From Euonymus europaeus (taxonomy: Eukaryota; Streptophyta; Magnoliopsida; Celastrales; Celastraceae): DNA of 64,000 nt. How positions within the stretch are numbered: the first letter of the stretch is position 1; each line of letters starts with the position of its first letter. The stretch is taken from assembly GCA_963580455.1 (NCBI GenBank), contig OY756958.1, positions 12,722,501-12,786,500 on the forward strand, in the 5' to 3' direction. Below are positions 1-13,120 of this stretch, in pieces. The notes below the pieces were generated by a model that was not told where the DNA came from, searched no databases, and worked only from the letters and a program-made list of their open reading frames with translations. The translations under genes were made by a program, and so were the position numbers.

Positions 1-14
1 AAAAAGTGTACACC

Positions 15-42
15 GAGCAACTTTGATAGTCCGAAGTTGCTC
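15..42. other. Conserved inverted repeat (dyad) in the monomer, representative copy
   Basis: In the first monomer GAGCAACTT (15-23) and AAGTTGCTC (34-42) are perfect reverse complements separated by 10 bases. This could form a 9-bp stem as a hairpin or cruciform. The same dyad recurs every 160 bp. It is perfect in most monomers, has one mismatch (GAGCAATTT) in GATGATGAG monomers, and is broken on both arms in the GCACAAC/GCCCAAC monomers. The sequence shows the symmetry; a structural or protein-binding role is inference. Confidence 0.85.
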
Positions 43-644
43 AACTGACTCTATGGAGGAGCTTTAAACGGTTTTGTCCATTTTTCATAGAAAGTTGGGG
101 TTTTGGCATCGAAATAATCTAGGAAGCTTATACTCGTAAAATTTGACATAGAATAACAATCAAAAGTGTACACCGAGCAACTTTTATGGTCCGAAGTTGC
201 TCAACTCTCCCTATGGAGGAGCTTTAAACGGTTTTGTCCATTTGTCATAGAAAGTTGGAGTTTTCGAATCGAAATAATCTAGGAAGCTTATACTCGTAAA
301 ATTTGAGATAGGATAACAATAAAAAGTGTACACCGAGCAACTTTGATAGTCCGAAGTTTCTCAACTCTCTCTATGGAGGAGCTTTAAACGGTTTTGTCCA
401 TTTGTCATAGAAAGTTGGGGTTTTGGCATCGAAATAATCTTGGAAGCTTATACTCGTAAAATTTGACATAGAAGAACAACAAAAAGTGTACACCGAGCAA
501 CTTTGATAGTCCGAAGTTTCTCAACTGACTCTATGGAGGAGCTTTAAACGGTTTTGTCCATTTTCATAGAAAGTTGGGGTTTTGGCATCGAAATAATCTA
601 GCAAGCTTATACTCGTAAAATTTGACATAGAAGAACAACAAAAA

Positions 645-2564
645 GTGTACACCGAGCAACTTTGATTGTCCGAAGTTTCTCAACTGACTCTATGGAGGAG
701 CTTTAAACGGTTTTGTCCATTTTTCATAGAAAGTTGGGGTTTTTGCATCGAAATAATCTAGGAAGCTTATACTCATAAAATTTGACATAGAATAACAATA
801 AAAAGTGTACACCGAGCTACTTTTATGGTCCGAAGTTGCTCAACTCTCTCTATGGAGTAGCTTTAAAGGGTTTTGTCCATTTGTCATAGAAAGTTGGAGT
901 TTTGGAATCGAAATAATTTGGGATGCTTATACTCGTAAAATTTGAGATAGAATAACAATAAAAAGTGTACACCGAGCAACTTTTATGGTCCGAAGTTGCT
1001 CAACACTCTCTATGGAGGAGCTTTAAACGGTTTTGTCCATTTGTCATAGAAAGTTGGGGTTTTCGAATCTAAATAATTTAGGAAGCTTATACTCGTAAAA
1101 TTTGACATAGAAGAACAATAAAAAGTGTACACCGAGCAATTTTGATAGTCCGAAGTTGCACAACTCTCTCTATGGAGGAGCTTTTAATGTTTTTGTCAAT
1201 CTGTCATAAAAAGTTGAGGTTTTGGAATCAAAATAATCCAGGAAGCGTATATTCGTAAAATTTGACATAGAAGAACAACAAAAAGTGTACACTGAGCAAC
1301 TTTGATAGTCCGAAGTTGGTCAACTGACTCTATGGAGTAGCTTTAAACAGTTTTGTCCATTTTTCAAAGAAAGTTGGGGTTTTGGCATCGAAATAATCTA
1401 GGAAGCTTATACTGGTAAAATTTGACATAGAATAACAATAAAACGTGTACACCGAGCAACTTTTATGGTCCGAAGTTGCTCAACTCTCTCTATGGAGGAG
1501 CTTTAAACGGTTTTGTCCATTTGTCATAGAAAGTTGGAGTTTTCGAATCGAAATAATCTAGGAAGCTTATACTCGTAAAATTTGACATAGGATAACAATA
1601 AAAAGTGTACACCGAGCAGCTTTTATGGTCCGAAGTTGCTCAACTCTCTCTATGGAGGAGCTTTAATCGGTTTTGTCCATTTGTCATAGAAAGTTTGGGT
1701 TTTCGAATCGAAATAATTTAGGAAGCTTATACTCGTAAAATTTGACATAGAAGAACAACAAAAAGTGTACACCGAGCAACTTTGATAGTCCGAAGTTTCT
1801 CAACTGACTCTATGGAGGAGCTTTAAACGGTTTTGTCCATTTTTCATAGAAAGTTGGGGTTTTGGCATCGAAATAATCTAGGAAGCTTATACTCGTAAAA
1901 TTTGACATAGAATAACAATAAAAAGTGTACACCGAGCAACTTTTATGGTCCGAAGTTGCTCAACTCTCTCTATGGAGTAGCTTTAAAGGGTTTTGTCCAT
2001 TTGTCATAGAAAGTTGGAGTTTTGGAATCGAAATAATTTGGGATGCTTATACTCGTAAAATTTGAGATAGAATAACAATAAAAATTGTACACCGAGCAAC
2101 TTTTATGGTCCGAAGTTGCTCAACTCTCTCTATGGAGGAGCTTTAAACGGTTTTGTCCATTTGTCATAGAAAGTTGGGGTTTTCGAATCTAAATAATTTA
2201 GGAAGCTTATACTCGTAAAATTTGACATAGAAGAACAACAAAAAGTGTACACCGAGCAACTTTGATAGTCCGAAGTTTCTCAACTGACTCTATGGAGGAG
2301 CTTTAAACGGTTTTGTCCATTTTTCATAGAAAGTTGGGGTTTTGGCATCGAAATAATCTAGGAAGCTTATACTCGTAAAATTTGACATAGAATAACAATA
2401 AAAAGTGTACACCGAGCAACTTTTATGGTCCGAAGTTGCTCAACTCTCTCTATGGAGTAGCTTTAAAGGGTTTTGTCCATTTGTCATAGAAAGTTGGAGT
2501 TTTGGAATCGAAATAATTTGGGATGCTTATACTCGTAAAATTTGAGATAGAATAACAATAAAAA
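645..2564 (+). repeat. Recurring three-monomer group in the left block
   Basis: The same ordered group appears starting at 645, at 1765 and, for its first two members, at 2245. Monomer one has TTTCTCAACTGACTC. Monomer two has GTAGCTTTAAAGGG followed by TTGGGATGC. Monomer three has GGAGGAGC followed by TTCGAATCTAAATAATTT. The first two occurrences are 1120 bp apart (seven monomers) and the last two are 480 bp apart (three monomers). I read this as remnants of an earlier short HOR. Confidence 0.6.
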
Positions 2565-4643
2565 GTGTACACCGAGCAACTTTTATGGTCCGAAGTTGCT
2601 CAACTCTCTCTATGGAGTAGCTTTAAAGGGTTTTGTCCATTTGTCATAGAAAGTTGGCGTTTTGGAATCGAAATAATTTAGGAAGCTTATACTCGTAAAA
2701 TTTGACATAGAATAACAATAAAAAGTGTACACCGAGCAACTTTTATGGTCCGAAGTTGCTCAACTCTCTCTATGGAGGAGCTTTAAACGGTTTTGTCCAT
2801 TTGTCATAGAAAGTTGGGGTTTTCGAATCGAAATAATTTAGAAAGCTTATAGTCGTAAAATCTGACATAGAAGAACAATAAAAAGTGTACACCGAGCAAT
2901 TTTGATAGTCCGAAGTTGCACAACTCTCTCTATGGAGGAGCTTTTAATGTTTTTGTTAATTTGTCATAGAAAGTTGGGGTTTTGGAATCAAAATAATCCA
3001 GGAAGCATATACTCGTAAAATTTGATATAGAAGAACAATAAAAAGTGTACACCGAGCAATTTTGATGATGGGAAGTTGCTCAACTCTCTCTATGGAAGAG
3101 CTTTTAACGTTTTTATCCATTTGTCTTATAAAGTTGGTGTTTTCGCATTGAAATAATCTAGGAAGCTTATACTCGTAAAATTTGTCATAGAATAACAATA
3201 AAAAGTGTACACCGAGCAACTTTTATGGTCCGAAGTTGCTCAACTCTCTCTATGGAGTAGCTTTAAAGGGTTTTGTCCATTTGTCATAGAAAGTTGGAGT
3301 TTTCGAATCGAAATAATTTAGGAAGCTTATACTCGTAAAATTAGACATAGAATAACAATAAAAAGTGTACACCGAGCAACTTTTATGGTCTGAAGTTGCT
3401 CAACTCTCTCTATGGATGAGCTTTAAACGGTTTTGTCCATTTTCCAGAGAAAGTTGGGGTTTTGGAATCGAAATAATTTAGGAAGCTTATACTCGTAAAA
3501 TTTGACATAGAAGAACAATAAAAAGTGTACACCGAGCAATTTTGATAGTCCGAAGTTGCACAGCTCTTTCTGTGGTATAGCTTTTAATGTTTTTTCAATT
3601 TGTCATAGAAAGTTGGGGTTTTGGAATCAAAATAATCCAGGAAGCTTATACTCGTAAAATTTGATATAGAAGAACAATAAAAAGTGTACACCGAGCAATT
3701 TTGATGATGAGAAGTTGCTCAACTCTCTATATGGAAGAGCTTTTAACGTTTTTATCCATTTGTCTTATGAAGTTGGTATTTTCGCATTGAAATAATCTAG
3801 GAAGCTTATACTCGTAAAATTTGACATAGAAGAACAACAAAAAGTGTAGACCGAGCAACTTTGATAGTCCGAAGTTGCTCAACTAACTCTATGGAGGAGC
3901 TTTAAACGGTTTTGTCCATTTGTCATAGAAAGTTGGGGTTTTGGCATCGAAATAATCTAGGAAGCTTATACTCGTAAAATTTGACATAGAAGAACAAGAA
4001 AAAGTGTACACCGAGCAACTTTGATAGTTCGAAGTTGCTCAACTGACTCTATGGAGGAGCTTTAAACAGTTTTGTCCATTTTTCATAGAAAGTTGGCGTT
4101 TTGGCATCGAAATATTCTAGGAAGCTTATACTCGTAAAATTTGACGTAGAATAACAATGAAAAGTGTACACCGAGCAACTTTTATGGTCCGAAGTTGCTC
4201 AACTCTCTCTATGGAGGAGCTTTAAACGGTTTTGTCCATTTGTCATAGAAAGTTGGAGTTTTGGAATCGAAATAATTTAGGAAGCTTATACTCGTAAAAT
4301 TTGACATAGAATAACAATAAAAAGTGTACACCGAGCAACTTTTATGGTCCGAAGTTGCTCAACTCTCTATATGGAGTAGCTTTAAAGGGTTTTGTCCAAT
4401 TGTCATAGAAAGTTGGAGTTTTGGAATCGAAATAATTTAGGAAGCCTATACTCGTAAAATTTGACATAGAATAACAATAAAAAGTCTACACCGAGCAACT
4501 TTTTTGGTCCGAAGTTGCTCAACTCTCTGTATGGACGAGTTTTATACGGTTTTGTCCATTTTCCAGAGAAAGTTGGGGTTTTGGAATCGAAATAATTTAG
4601 GAAGCTTATACTCGTAAAATTTGACATAGAAGAACAATAAAAA

Positions 4644-7600
4644 GTGTACACCGAGCAATTTTGATAGTCCGAAGTTGCACAACTCTTTCTATGGTGGCGC
4701 TTTTAATGTTTTTGTCAATTTGTCATAGAAAGTTAGGGTTTTGGAATAAAAATAATCCAGGAAGCATATACTCCTAAAATTTGACATAGAAGAACAATAA
4801 AAAGTGTACACCGAGCAATTTTGATGATGAGAAGTTGCTCAACTCTCTCTATGGAGGAGCTTTTAACGTTTTTATCCATTTGTCTTATAAAGTTGGTGTT
4901 TTCGCATTGAAATAATCTAGGAAGCTTATACTCGTAAAATTTGACATTTAAGAACAATAAAAAGTGTGTACCGAGCAACTTTGATAGTCCGAAGTTGCTC
5001 AACTGATTCTATGGAGGAGCTTTAAACGATTTTGTCCATTTGTCATAGAAAGTTGGGGTTTTGGCATCGAAATAATCTAGGAAGCTTATACTCGTAAAAT
5101 TTGACATAGAATAACAATAAAAAGTGTACACCGAGCAACTTTTATGGTCCGAAGTTGCTCAACTCTCTCTATGGAGTAGCTTTGAAGGGTTTTGTCGATT
5201 TGTCATAGAAAGTTGGAGTTTTGGAATCGAAATAATTTAGGAAGCTTATACTCGTAAAATTTGACATAGAATAACAATAAAAAGTGTACACCGAGCAACT
5301 TTTATGGTCCGAAGTTGCTCAACTCTCTCTATGGAGGAGCTTTAAACGGTTTTGTCCATTTGTCATAGAAAGTTGGGGTTTTCTAATCTAAATAATTTAG
5401 GAGGCATATACTCGTAAAATTTGACATAGAAGAACAATAAAAAGTGTACACCGAGCAATTGATAGTCCGAAGTTGCACAACTCTCTCTATGGTATAGCTT
5501 TTAATGTTTTTGTCAATTTGTCATACAAAGTTGGGGTTTTGGAATCAAATTAATCCAGGAAGCATATACTAGTAAAATTTGATATGGAAGAACAATAAAA
5601 AGTGTACACCGAGCAATTTTGATGATGAGAAGTTGCTCAACTCTCTATATGGAAGAGGTTTTAACGTTTTTATCCATTTGTCTTATAAAGTTGGTGCTTT
5701 CGCATTAAAATAATCTAAGAAGCTTATACTCGTAAAATTTGACATTTAAGAACAATAAAAAGTGTGTACAAAGCAACTTTGATAGTCCGAAGTTGCTCAA
5801 CTGATTCTATGGAGGAGCTTCAAACGGTTTTGTCCATTTGTCAAAGAAAGTTGGGGTTTTGGCATCGAAATAATCTAGGAAGCTTATACTCGTAAAATTT
5901 GACATAGAATAACAATAAAAAGTGTACACCGAGCAACTTTTGTGGTCCGAAGTTGCTCAACTCTCTCTATGGAGTAGCTTTGAAGGGTTTTGTCGATTTG
6001 TCATAGAAAGTTGGAGTTTTGGAATCGAAATAATTTAGGAAGCTTATACTCGTAAAATTTGACATAGAATAACAATAAAAAGTGTACACCGAGCAACTTT
6101 TATGGTCCGAAGTTGCTCAACTCTCTCTATGGAGGAGCTTTAAACGGTTTTGTCCATTTGTCATAGAAAGTTGGGGTTTTCTAATCCAAATAATTTAGGA
6201 GGCTTATACTCGTAAAATTTGACATAGAAGAACAATAAAAAGTGTACACTGGGCAATTTTGATAGTCCGAAGTTGCACAACTGTCTCTATGGTATAGCTT
6301 TTAATGTTTTTGTCAATTTGTCATACAAAGTTGGGGTTTTGGAATCAAATTAATCCAGGAAGCATATACTAGTAAAATTTGATATGGAAGAACAATAAAA
6401 AGTGTACACCGAGCAATTTTGATGATGAGAAGTTGCTCAACTCTCTATATGGAAGAGGTTTTAACGTTTTTATCCATTTGTCTTATAAAGTTGGTGCTTT
6501 CGCATTAAAATAATCTAAGAAGCTTATACTCGTAAAATTTGACATTTAAGAACAATAAAAAGTGTGTACAGAGCAACTTTGATAGTCCGAAGTTGCTCAA
6601 CTGATTCTATGGAGGAGCTTCAAACGGTTTTGTCCATTTGTCAAAGAAAGTTGGGGTTTTGGCATCGAAATAATCTAAAAAGCTTATACTCGTAAAATTT
6701 GACATAGAAGAACAATAAAAAGTGTACACCGAGCAACTTTGATAGTCCGAAGTTGCTCAATTGACTCTATGGAGTAGCTTTAAACGGTTTTGTCCATTTG
6801 TCATAGAAAGTTGGGGTTTTCGAATCGAAATAATTTAGGAAGCTTATACTCGTAAAATTTGACATAGAAGACCAAGAAAAAGTGTACACCGAGCAACTTT
6901 GATAGTTCGAAGCAGCTCAACTGACTCTATGGAGGAGCTTTAAACAGTTTTGTCCATTTTTCATAGAAAGCTGGCGTTTTGGCATCGAAATAATCTAGGA
7001 AGCTTATACTCGTAAAATTTGACATAGAAGAACAATAAAATGTGTACACCGAGCAATTTTGATAGTCCGAAGTTGCACAACTCTTTCTATGGTGGAGCTT
7101 TTAATGTTTTTTTCAATTTGTCATAGAAAGTTGGAGTTTTCGAATTGAAATAATTTAGGAAGCTTATACTCTTAAAATTTGAGATAGAATAACAATAAAA
7201 AGTGTACACCGAGCAACTTTTATGGTCCGAGGTTGCTCAACTCTCTCTAATGAGGAGCTTTAAACGGTTTTGTCCATTTGTCATAGAAAGTTGGACTTTT
7301 GGAATCGAAATAATTTAGGAAGCTTATACTCGTAAAATTTGACATAGAATAACAATAAAAATTGTACACCGAGCAACTTTTATGGTCCGAAGTTGCTCAA
7401 CTCTCTCTATGGAGTAGCTTTAAAGGGTATTGTCCATTTCTCATAGAAAGTTGGAGTTTTCGAATCGAAATAATTTAGGAAGCTTATACTCGTAAAATTT
7501 GACATAGAATAACAATAAAAAGTGTACACCGAGCAACTTTTATGGTCCGAAGTTGCTCAACTCTCTCTATGGACGAGCTTTAAACGGTTTTGTCCATTTT

Positions 7601-7681
7601 CCAGAGAAAGTTGGGGTTTTGGAATCGAAATAATTTAGGAAGCTTATACTCATAAAATTTGACATAGAAGAACAATAAAAA
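4644..7681 (+). repeat. 17-mer HOR, first unit, expanded to 19 monomers
   Basis: Starts with the GCACAACTCTTTC monomer (type m1, here with GGTGGCGC) and passes through m2-m14, then meets the next m1 at 7682. Compared with the full unit it lacks m15-m17 and carries m4-m8 twice, so it has 19 monomers (3038 bp, with a 2-bp deletion near 5458). Diagnostic variants are TTTGAAGGG with GTCGATTT (m4), TCTAATC (m5), GGTATAGC (m6), GTGCTTTCGC (m7), GCTTCAAACGG (m8) and GATAGTTCG with AAACAG (m10). Confidence 0.75.
5124..6721 (+). repeat. Tandem duplication of five monomers (m4-m8)
   Basis: Copies at 5124-5921 (798 bp) and 5922-6721 (800 bp) follow one another with the same private variants in the same order: TTTGAAGGG, TCTAATC, GGTATAGC, GTGCTTTCGC and GCTTCAAACGG. 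The 2-bp difference is the shortened GAGCAATTGATAG at about 5452. Other units of this HOR carry the block once. An unequal exchange in register by five monomers explains it. Confidence 0.75.
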
Positions 7682-10400
7682 GTGTACACCGAGCAATTTT
7701 GATAGTCCGAAGTTGCACAACTCTTTCTATGGTGAAGCTTTTAATGTTTTTGTCAATTTGTCATAGAAAGTTAGGGTTTTGGAATCAAAATAATCCAGGA
7801 AGCATATACTCCTAAAATTTGACATAGAAGAACAATAAAAAGTGTACACCGAGCAATTTTGATGATGAGAAGTTGCTCAACTCTCTCTATGGAGGAGCTT
7901 TTAACGTTTTTATCCATTTGTCTTATAAAGTTGGTGTTTTCGCATTGAAATAATCTAGGAAGCTTATACTCGTAAAATTTGACATTTAAGAACAATAAAA
8001 AGTGTGTACCGAGCAACTTTTATAGTCCGAAGTTGCTCAACTGATTCTATGGAGGAGCTTTAAACGATTTTGTCCATTTGTCATAGAAAGTTGGGGTTTT
8101 GGCATCGAAATAATCTAGGAAGCTTATACTCGTAAAATTTGACATAGAATAACAATAAAAAGTGTACACCGAGCAACTTTTATGGTCCGAAGTTGCTCAA
8201 CTCTCTCTATGGAGTAGCTTTGAAGGGTTTTGTCGATTTGTCATAGAAAGTTGGAGTTTTGGAATCGAAATAATTTAGGAAGCTTATACTCGTAAAATTT
8301 GACATAGAATAACAATAAAAAGTGTACACCGAGCAACTTTTATGGTCCGAAGTTGCTCAACTCTCTCTATGGAGGAGCTTTAAACGGTTTTGTCCATTTG
8401 TCATAGAAAGTTGGGGTTTTCTAATCTAAATAATTTAGGAGGCTTATACTCGTAAAATTTGACATAGAAGAACAATAAAAAGTGTACACCGAGCAATTTT
8501 GATAGTCCGAAGTTGCACAACTGTCTCTATGGTATAGCTTTTAATGTTTCTGTCAATTTGTCATACAAAGTTGGGGTTTTGGAATCAAATTAATCCAGAA
8601 GCATATACTAGTAAAATTTGATATGGAAGAACAATAAAAAGTGTACACCGAGCAATTTTGATGATGAGAAGTTGCTCAACTCTCTATATGGAAGAGCTTT
8701 TAACGTTTTTATCCATTTGTCTTATAAAGTTGGTGCTTTCGCATTAAAATAATCTAAGAAGCTTATACTCGTAAAATTTGACATTTAAGAATAATAAAAA
8801 GTGTGTACAGAGCAACTTTGATAGTCCGAAGTTGCTCAACTGATTCTATGGAGGAGCTTCAAACGGTTTTGTCCATTTGTCAAAGAAAGTTGGGGTTTTG
8901 GCATCGAAATAATCTAAAAAGCTTATACTCGTAAAATTTGACATAGAAGAACAATAAAAAGTGTACACCGAGCAACTTTGATAGTCCGAAGTTGCTCAAC
9001 TGACTCTATGGAGTAGCTTTAAACGGTTTTGTCCATTTGTCATAGAAAGTTGGGGTTTTCGAATCGAAATAATTTAGGAAGCTTATACTCGTAAAATTTG
9101 ACATAGAAGACCATGAAAAAGTGTACACCGAGCAACTTTGATAGTTCGAAGTTGCTCAACTGACTCTATGGAGGAGCTTTAAACAGTTTTGTCCATTTTT
9201 CATAGAAAGCTGGCGTTTTGGCATCGAAATAATCTAGGAAGCTTATACTCGTAAAATTTGACATAGAAGAACAATAAAAAGTGTACACCGAGCAATTTTG
9301 ATAGTCCGAAGTTGCACAACTCTTTCTATGGTGGAGCTTTTAATGTTTTTTTCAATTTGTCATAGAAAGTTGGAGTTTTCGAATTGAAATAATTTAGGAA
9401 GCTTATACTCTTAAAATTTGAGATAGAATAACAATAAAAAGTGTACACCGAGCAACTTTTATGGTCCGAGGTTGCTCAACTCTCTCTATGGAGGAGCTTT
9501 AAACGGTTTTGTCCATTTGTCATAGAAAGTTGGACTTTTGGAATCGAAATAATTTAGGAAGCTTATACTCGTAAAATTTGACATAGAATAACAATAAAAA
9601 TTGTACACCGAGCAACTTTCATGGTCCGAAGTTGCTCAACTCTCTCTATGGAGTAGCTTTAAAGGGTTTTGTCCATTTCTCAAAGAAAGTTGGAGTTTTC
9701 GAATCGAAATAATTTAGGAAGCTTATACTCGTAAAATTTGACATAGAATAACAATAAAAAGTGTACACCGAGCAACTTTTATGGTCCGAAGTTGCTCAAC
9801 TCTCTCTATGGACGAGCTTTAAACGGTTTTGTCCATTTTCCAGAGAAAGTTGGGGTTTTGGAATCGAAATAATTTAGGAAGCTTATACTCGTAAAATTTG
9901 ACATAGAAGAACAATAAAAAGTGTACACCGAGCAATTTTGATAGTCCGAAGTTGCACAACTCTTTCTATGGTGGAGCTTTTAATGTTTTTGTCAATTTGT
10001 CATAGAAAGTTACGGTTTTGGAATCAAAATAATCCAGGAAGCATATACTCATAAAATTTGACATAGAAGAACAATAAAAAGTGTACACCGAGCAATTTTG
10101 ATGATGAGAAGTTGCTCAACTCTCTCTATGCAGTAGCTTTAAACGGTTTTGTCCATTTGTCATAGAAAGTTAGGGTTTTGGCATCGAAATAATCTAGGAA
10201 GCTTATACACCTAAAATTTGACATAGAATAACAATAAAAAGTGTACACCGAGCAACTTTTATGGTCCGAAGTTGCTCAACTCTCTCTATGGACGAGCTTT
10301 AAACGGTTTTGTCCATTTTCCAGAGAAAGTTGGGGTTTTGGAATCGAAATAATTTAGGAAGCTTATACTCATAAAATTTGACATAGAAGAACAATAAAAA
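7682..10400 (+). repeat. 17-mer HOR, full unit
   Basis: Seventeen monomers in 2719 bp. The order, by diagnostic variants, is: m1 GGTGAAGC; m2 GATGATGAG with GTGTTTTCGC; m3 GTGTGTACCG; m4 TTTGAAGGG; m5 TCTAATC; m6 GGTATAGC; m7 GTGCTTTCGC; m8 GCTTCAAACGG; m9 CTGACTC with GGAGTAGC; m10 GATAGTTCG with AAACAG; m11 TTTTTTTCAATT; m12 GGTCCGAGG with GGACTTTTGG; m13 ATTGTACACCG; m14 GGACGAGC with CCAGAG; m15 TTACGG; m16 GCAGTAGC; m17 GGACGAGC with CCAGAG. The next unit starts with m1 at 10401. Confidence 0.88.
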
Positions 10401-13120
10401 GTGTACACCGAGCAATTTTGATAGTCCGAAGTTGCACAACTCTTTCTATGGTGAAGCTTTTAATGTTTTTGTCAATTTGTCATAGAAAGTTAGGGTTTTG
10501 GAATCAAAATAATCCAGGAAGCATATACTCCTAAAATTTGACATAGAAGAACAATAAAAAGTGAACACCGAGCAATTTTGATGATGAGAAGTTGCTCAAC
10601 TCTCTCTATGGAGGAGCTTTTAACGTTTTTATCCATTTGTCTTATAAAGTTGGTGTTTTCGCATTGAAATAATCTAGGAAGCTTATACTCGTAAAATTTG
10701 ACATTTAAGAACAATAAAAAGTGTGTACCGAGCAACTTTTATAGTCCGAAGTTGCTCAACTGATTCTATGGAGGAGCTTTAAACGATTTTGTCCATTTGT
10801 CATAGAAAGTTGGGGTTTTGGCATCGAAATAATCTAGGAAGCTTATACTCGTAAAATTTGACATAGAATAACAATAAAAAGTGTACACCGAGCAACTTTT
10901 ATGGTCCGAAGTTGCTCAACTCTCTCTATGGAGTAGCTTTGAAGGGTTTTGTCGATTTGTCATAGAAAGTTGGAGTTTTGGAATCGAAATAATTTAGGAA
11001 GCTTATACTCGTAAAATTTGACATAGAATAACAATAAAAAGTGTACACCGAGCAACTTTTATGGTCCGAAGTTGCTCAACTCTCTCTATGGAGGAGCTTT
11101 AAACGGTTTTGTCCATTTGTCATAGAAAGTTGGGGTTTTCTAATCTAAATAATTTAGGAGGCTTATACTCGTAAAATTTGACATAGAAGAACAATAAAAA
11201 GTGTACACCGAGCAATTTTGATAGTCCGAAGTTGCACAACTGTCTCTATGGTATAGCTTTTAATGTTTTTGTCAATTTGTCATACAAAGTTGGGGTTTTG
11301 GAATCAAATTAATCCAGGAAGCATATACTAGTAAAATTTGATATGGAAGAACAATAAAAAGTGTACACCGAGCAATTTTGATGATGAGAAGTTGCTCAAC
11401 TCTCTATATGGAAGAGCTTTTAACGTTTTTATCCATTTGTCTTATAAAGTTGGTGCTTTCGCATTAAAATAATCTAAGAAGCTTATACTCGTAAAATTTG
11501 ACATTTAAGAACAATAAAAAGTGTGTACAGAGCAACTTTGATAGTCCGAAGTTGCTCAACTGATTCTATGGAGGAGCTTCAAACGGTTTTGTCCATTTGT
11601 CAAAGAAAGTTGGGGTTTTGGCATCGAAATAATCTAAAAAGCTTATACTCGTAAAATTTGACATAGAAGAACAATAAAAAGTGTACACCGAGCAACTTTG
11701 ATAGTCCGAAGTTGCTCAACTGACTCTATGGAGTAGCTTTAAACGGTTTTGTCCATTTGTCATAGAAAGTTGGGGTTTTCGAATCGAAATAATTTAGGAA
11801 GCTTATACTCGTAAAATTTGACATAGAAGACCAAGAAAAAGTGTACACCGAGCAACTTTGATAGTTCGAAGTTGCTCAACTGACTCTATGGAGGAGCTTT
11901 AAACAGTTTTGTCCATTTTTCATAGAAAGCTGGCGTTTTGGCATCGAAATAATCTAGGAAGCTTATACTCGTAAAATTTGACATAGAAGAACAATAAAAA
12001 GTGTACATCGAGCAATTTTGATAGTCCGAAGTTGCACAACTCTTTCTATGGTGGAGCTTTTAATGTTTTTTTCAATTTGTCATAGAAAGTTGGAGTTTTC
12101 GAATTGAAATAATTTAGGAAGCTTATACTCTTAAAATTTGAGATAGAATAACAATAAAAAGTGTACACCGAGCAACTTTTATAGTCCGAGGTTGCTCAAC
12201 TCTCTCTATGGAGGAGCTTTAAACGGTTTTGTCCATTTGTCATAGAAAGTTGGACTTTTGGAATCGAAATAATTTAGGAAGCTTATACTCGTAAAATTTG
12301 ACATAGAATAACAATAAAAATTGTACACCGAGCAACTTTCATGGTCCGAAGTTGCTCAACTCTCTCTATGGAGTAGCTTTAAAGGGTTTTGTCCATTTCT
12401 CAAAGAAAGTTGGAGTTTTCGAATCGAAATAATTTAGGAAGCTTATACTCGTAAAATTTGACATAGAATAACAATAAAAAGTGTACACCGAGCAACTTTT
12501 ATGGTCCGAAGTTGCTCAACTCTCTCTATGGACGAGCTTTAAACGGTTTTGTCCATTTTCCAGAGAAAGTTGGGGTTTTGGAATCGAAATAATTTAGGAA
12601 GCTTATACTCGTAAAATTTGACATAGAAGAACAATAAAAAGTGTACACCGAGCAATTTTGATAGTCCGAAGTTGCACAACTCTTTCTATGGTGGAGCTTT
12701 TAATGTTTTTGTCAATTTGTCATAGAAAGTTACGGTTTTGGAATCAAAATAATCCAGGAAGCATATACTCATAAAATTTGACATAGAAGAACAATAAAAA
12801 GTGTACACCGAGCAATTTTGATGATGAGAAGTTGCTCAACTCTCTCTATGCAGTAGCTTTAAACGGTTTTGTCCATTTGTCATAGAAAGTTAGGGTTTTG
12901 GCATCGAAATAATCTAGGAAGCTTATACTCCTAAAATTTGACATAGAATAACAATAAAAAGTGTACACCGAGCAACTTTTATGGTCCGAAGTTGCTCAAC
13001 TCTCTCTATGGACGAGCTTTAAACGGTTTTGTCCATTTTCCAGAGAAAGTTGGGGTTTTGGAATCGAAATAATTTAGGAAGCTTATACTCATAAAATTTG
13101 ACATAGAAGAACAATAAAAA
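10401..13120 (+). repeat. 17-mer HOR, full unit (second clean copy)
   Basis: Exactly 2720 bp, or 17 x 160, repeating the same m1-m17 order as the preceding unit with very few differences by eye. Examples are GTGAACACCG at 10561 in m2 and TACATCGAGC near 12004 in m11. Adjacent near-identical 2.7-kb units alongside clearly different monomers within a unit are the defining sign of a higher-order repeat. Confidence 0.88.

Larger units (their letters stand above)
1..4643 (+). repeat. Diverged satellite block at left edge
   Basis: About 29 monomers that differ visibly from one another, for example TTTCTCAAC against TTGCTCAAC, GGAGTAGC against GGAGGAGC, and GATGATGAG against GATAGTCCG in the dyad spacer. 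No long period repeats across the whole block. The monomer classes seen later in both HORs are already present here, including GCACAAC types, GATGATG types and GTAGCTTTAAAGGG types. This looks like older, less homogenised array (inference from divergence judged by eye). Confidence 0.75.

Noticed and set aside
2956..3219. Antisense frames in the diverged block (2956-3219, 4403-4651).
   Set aside because: Same origin as above; they consist wholly of satellite monomers with no independent support.
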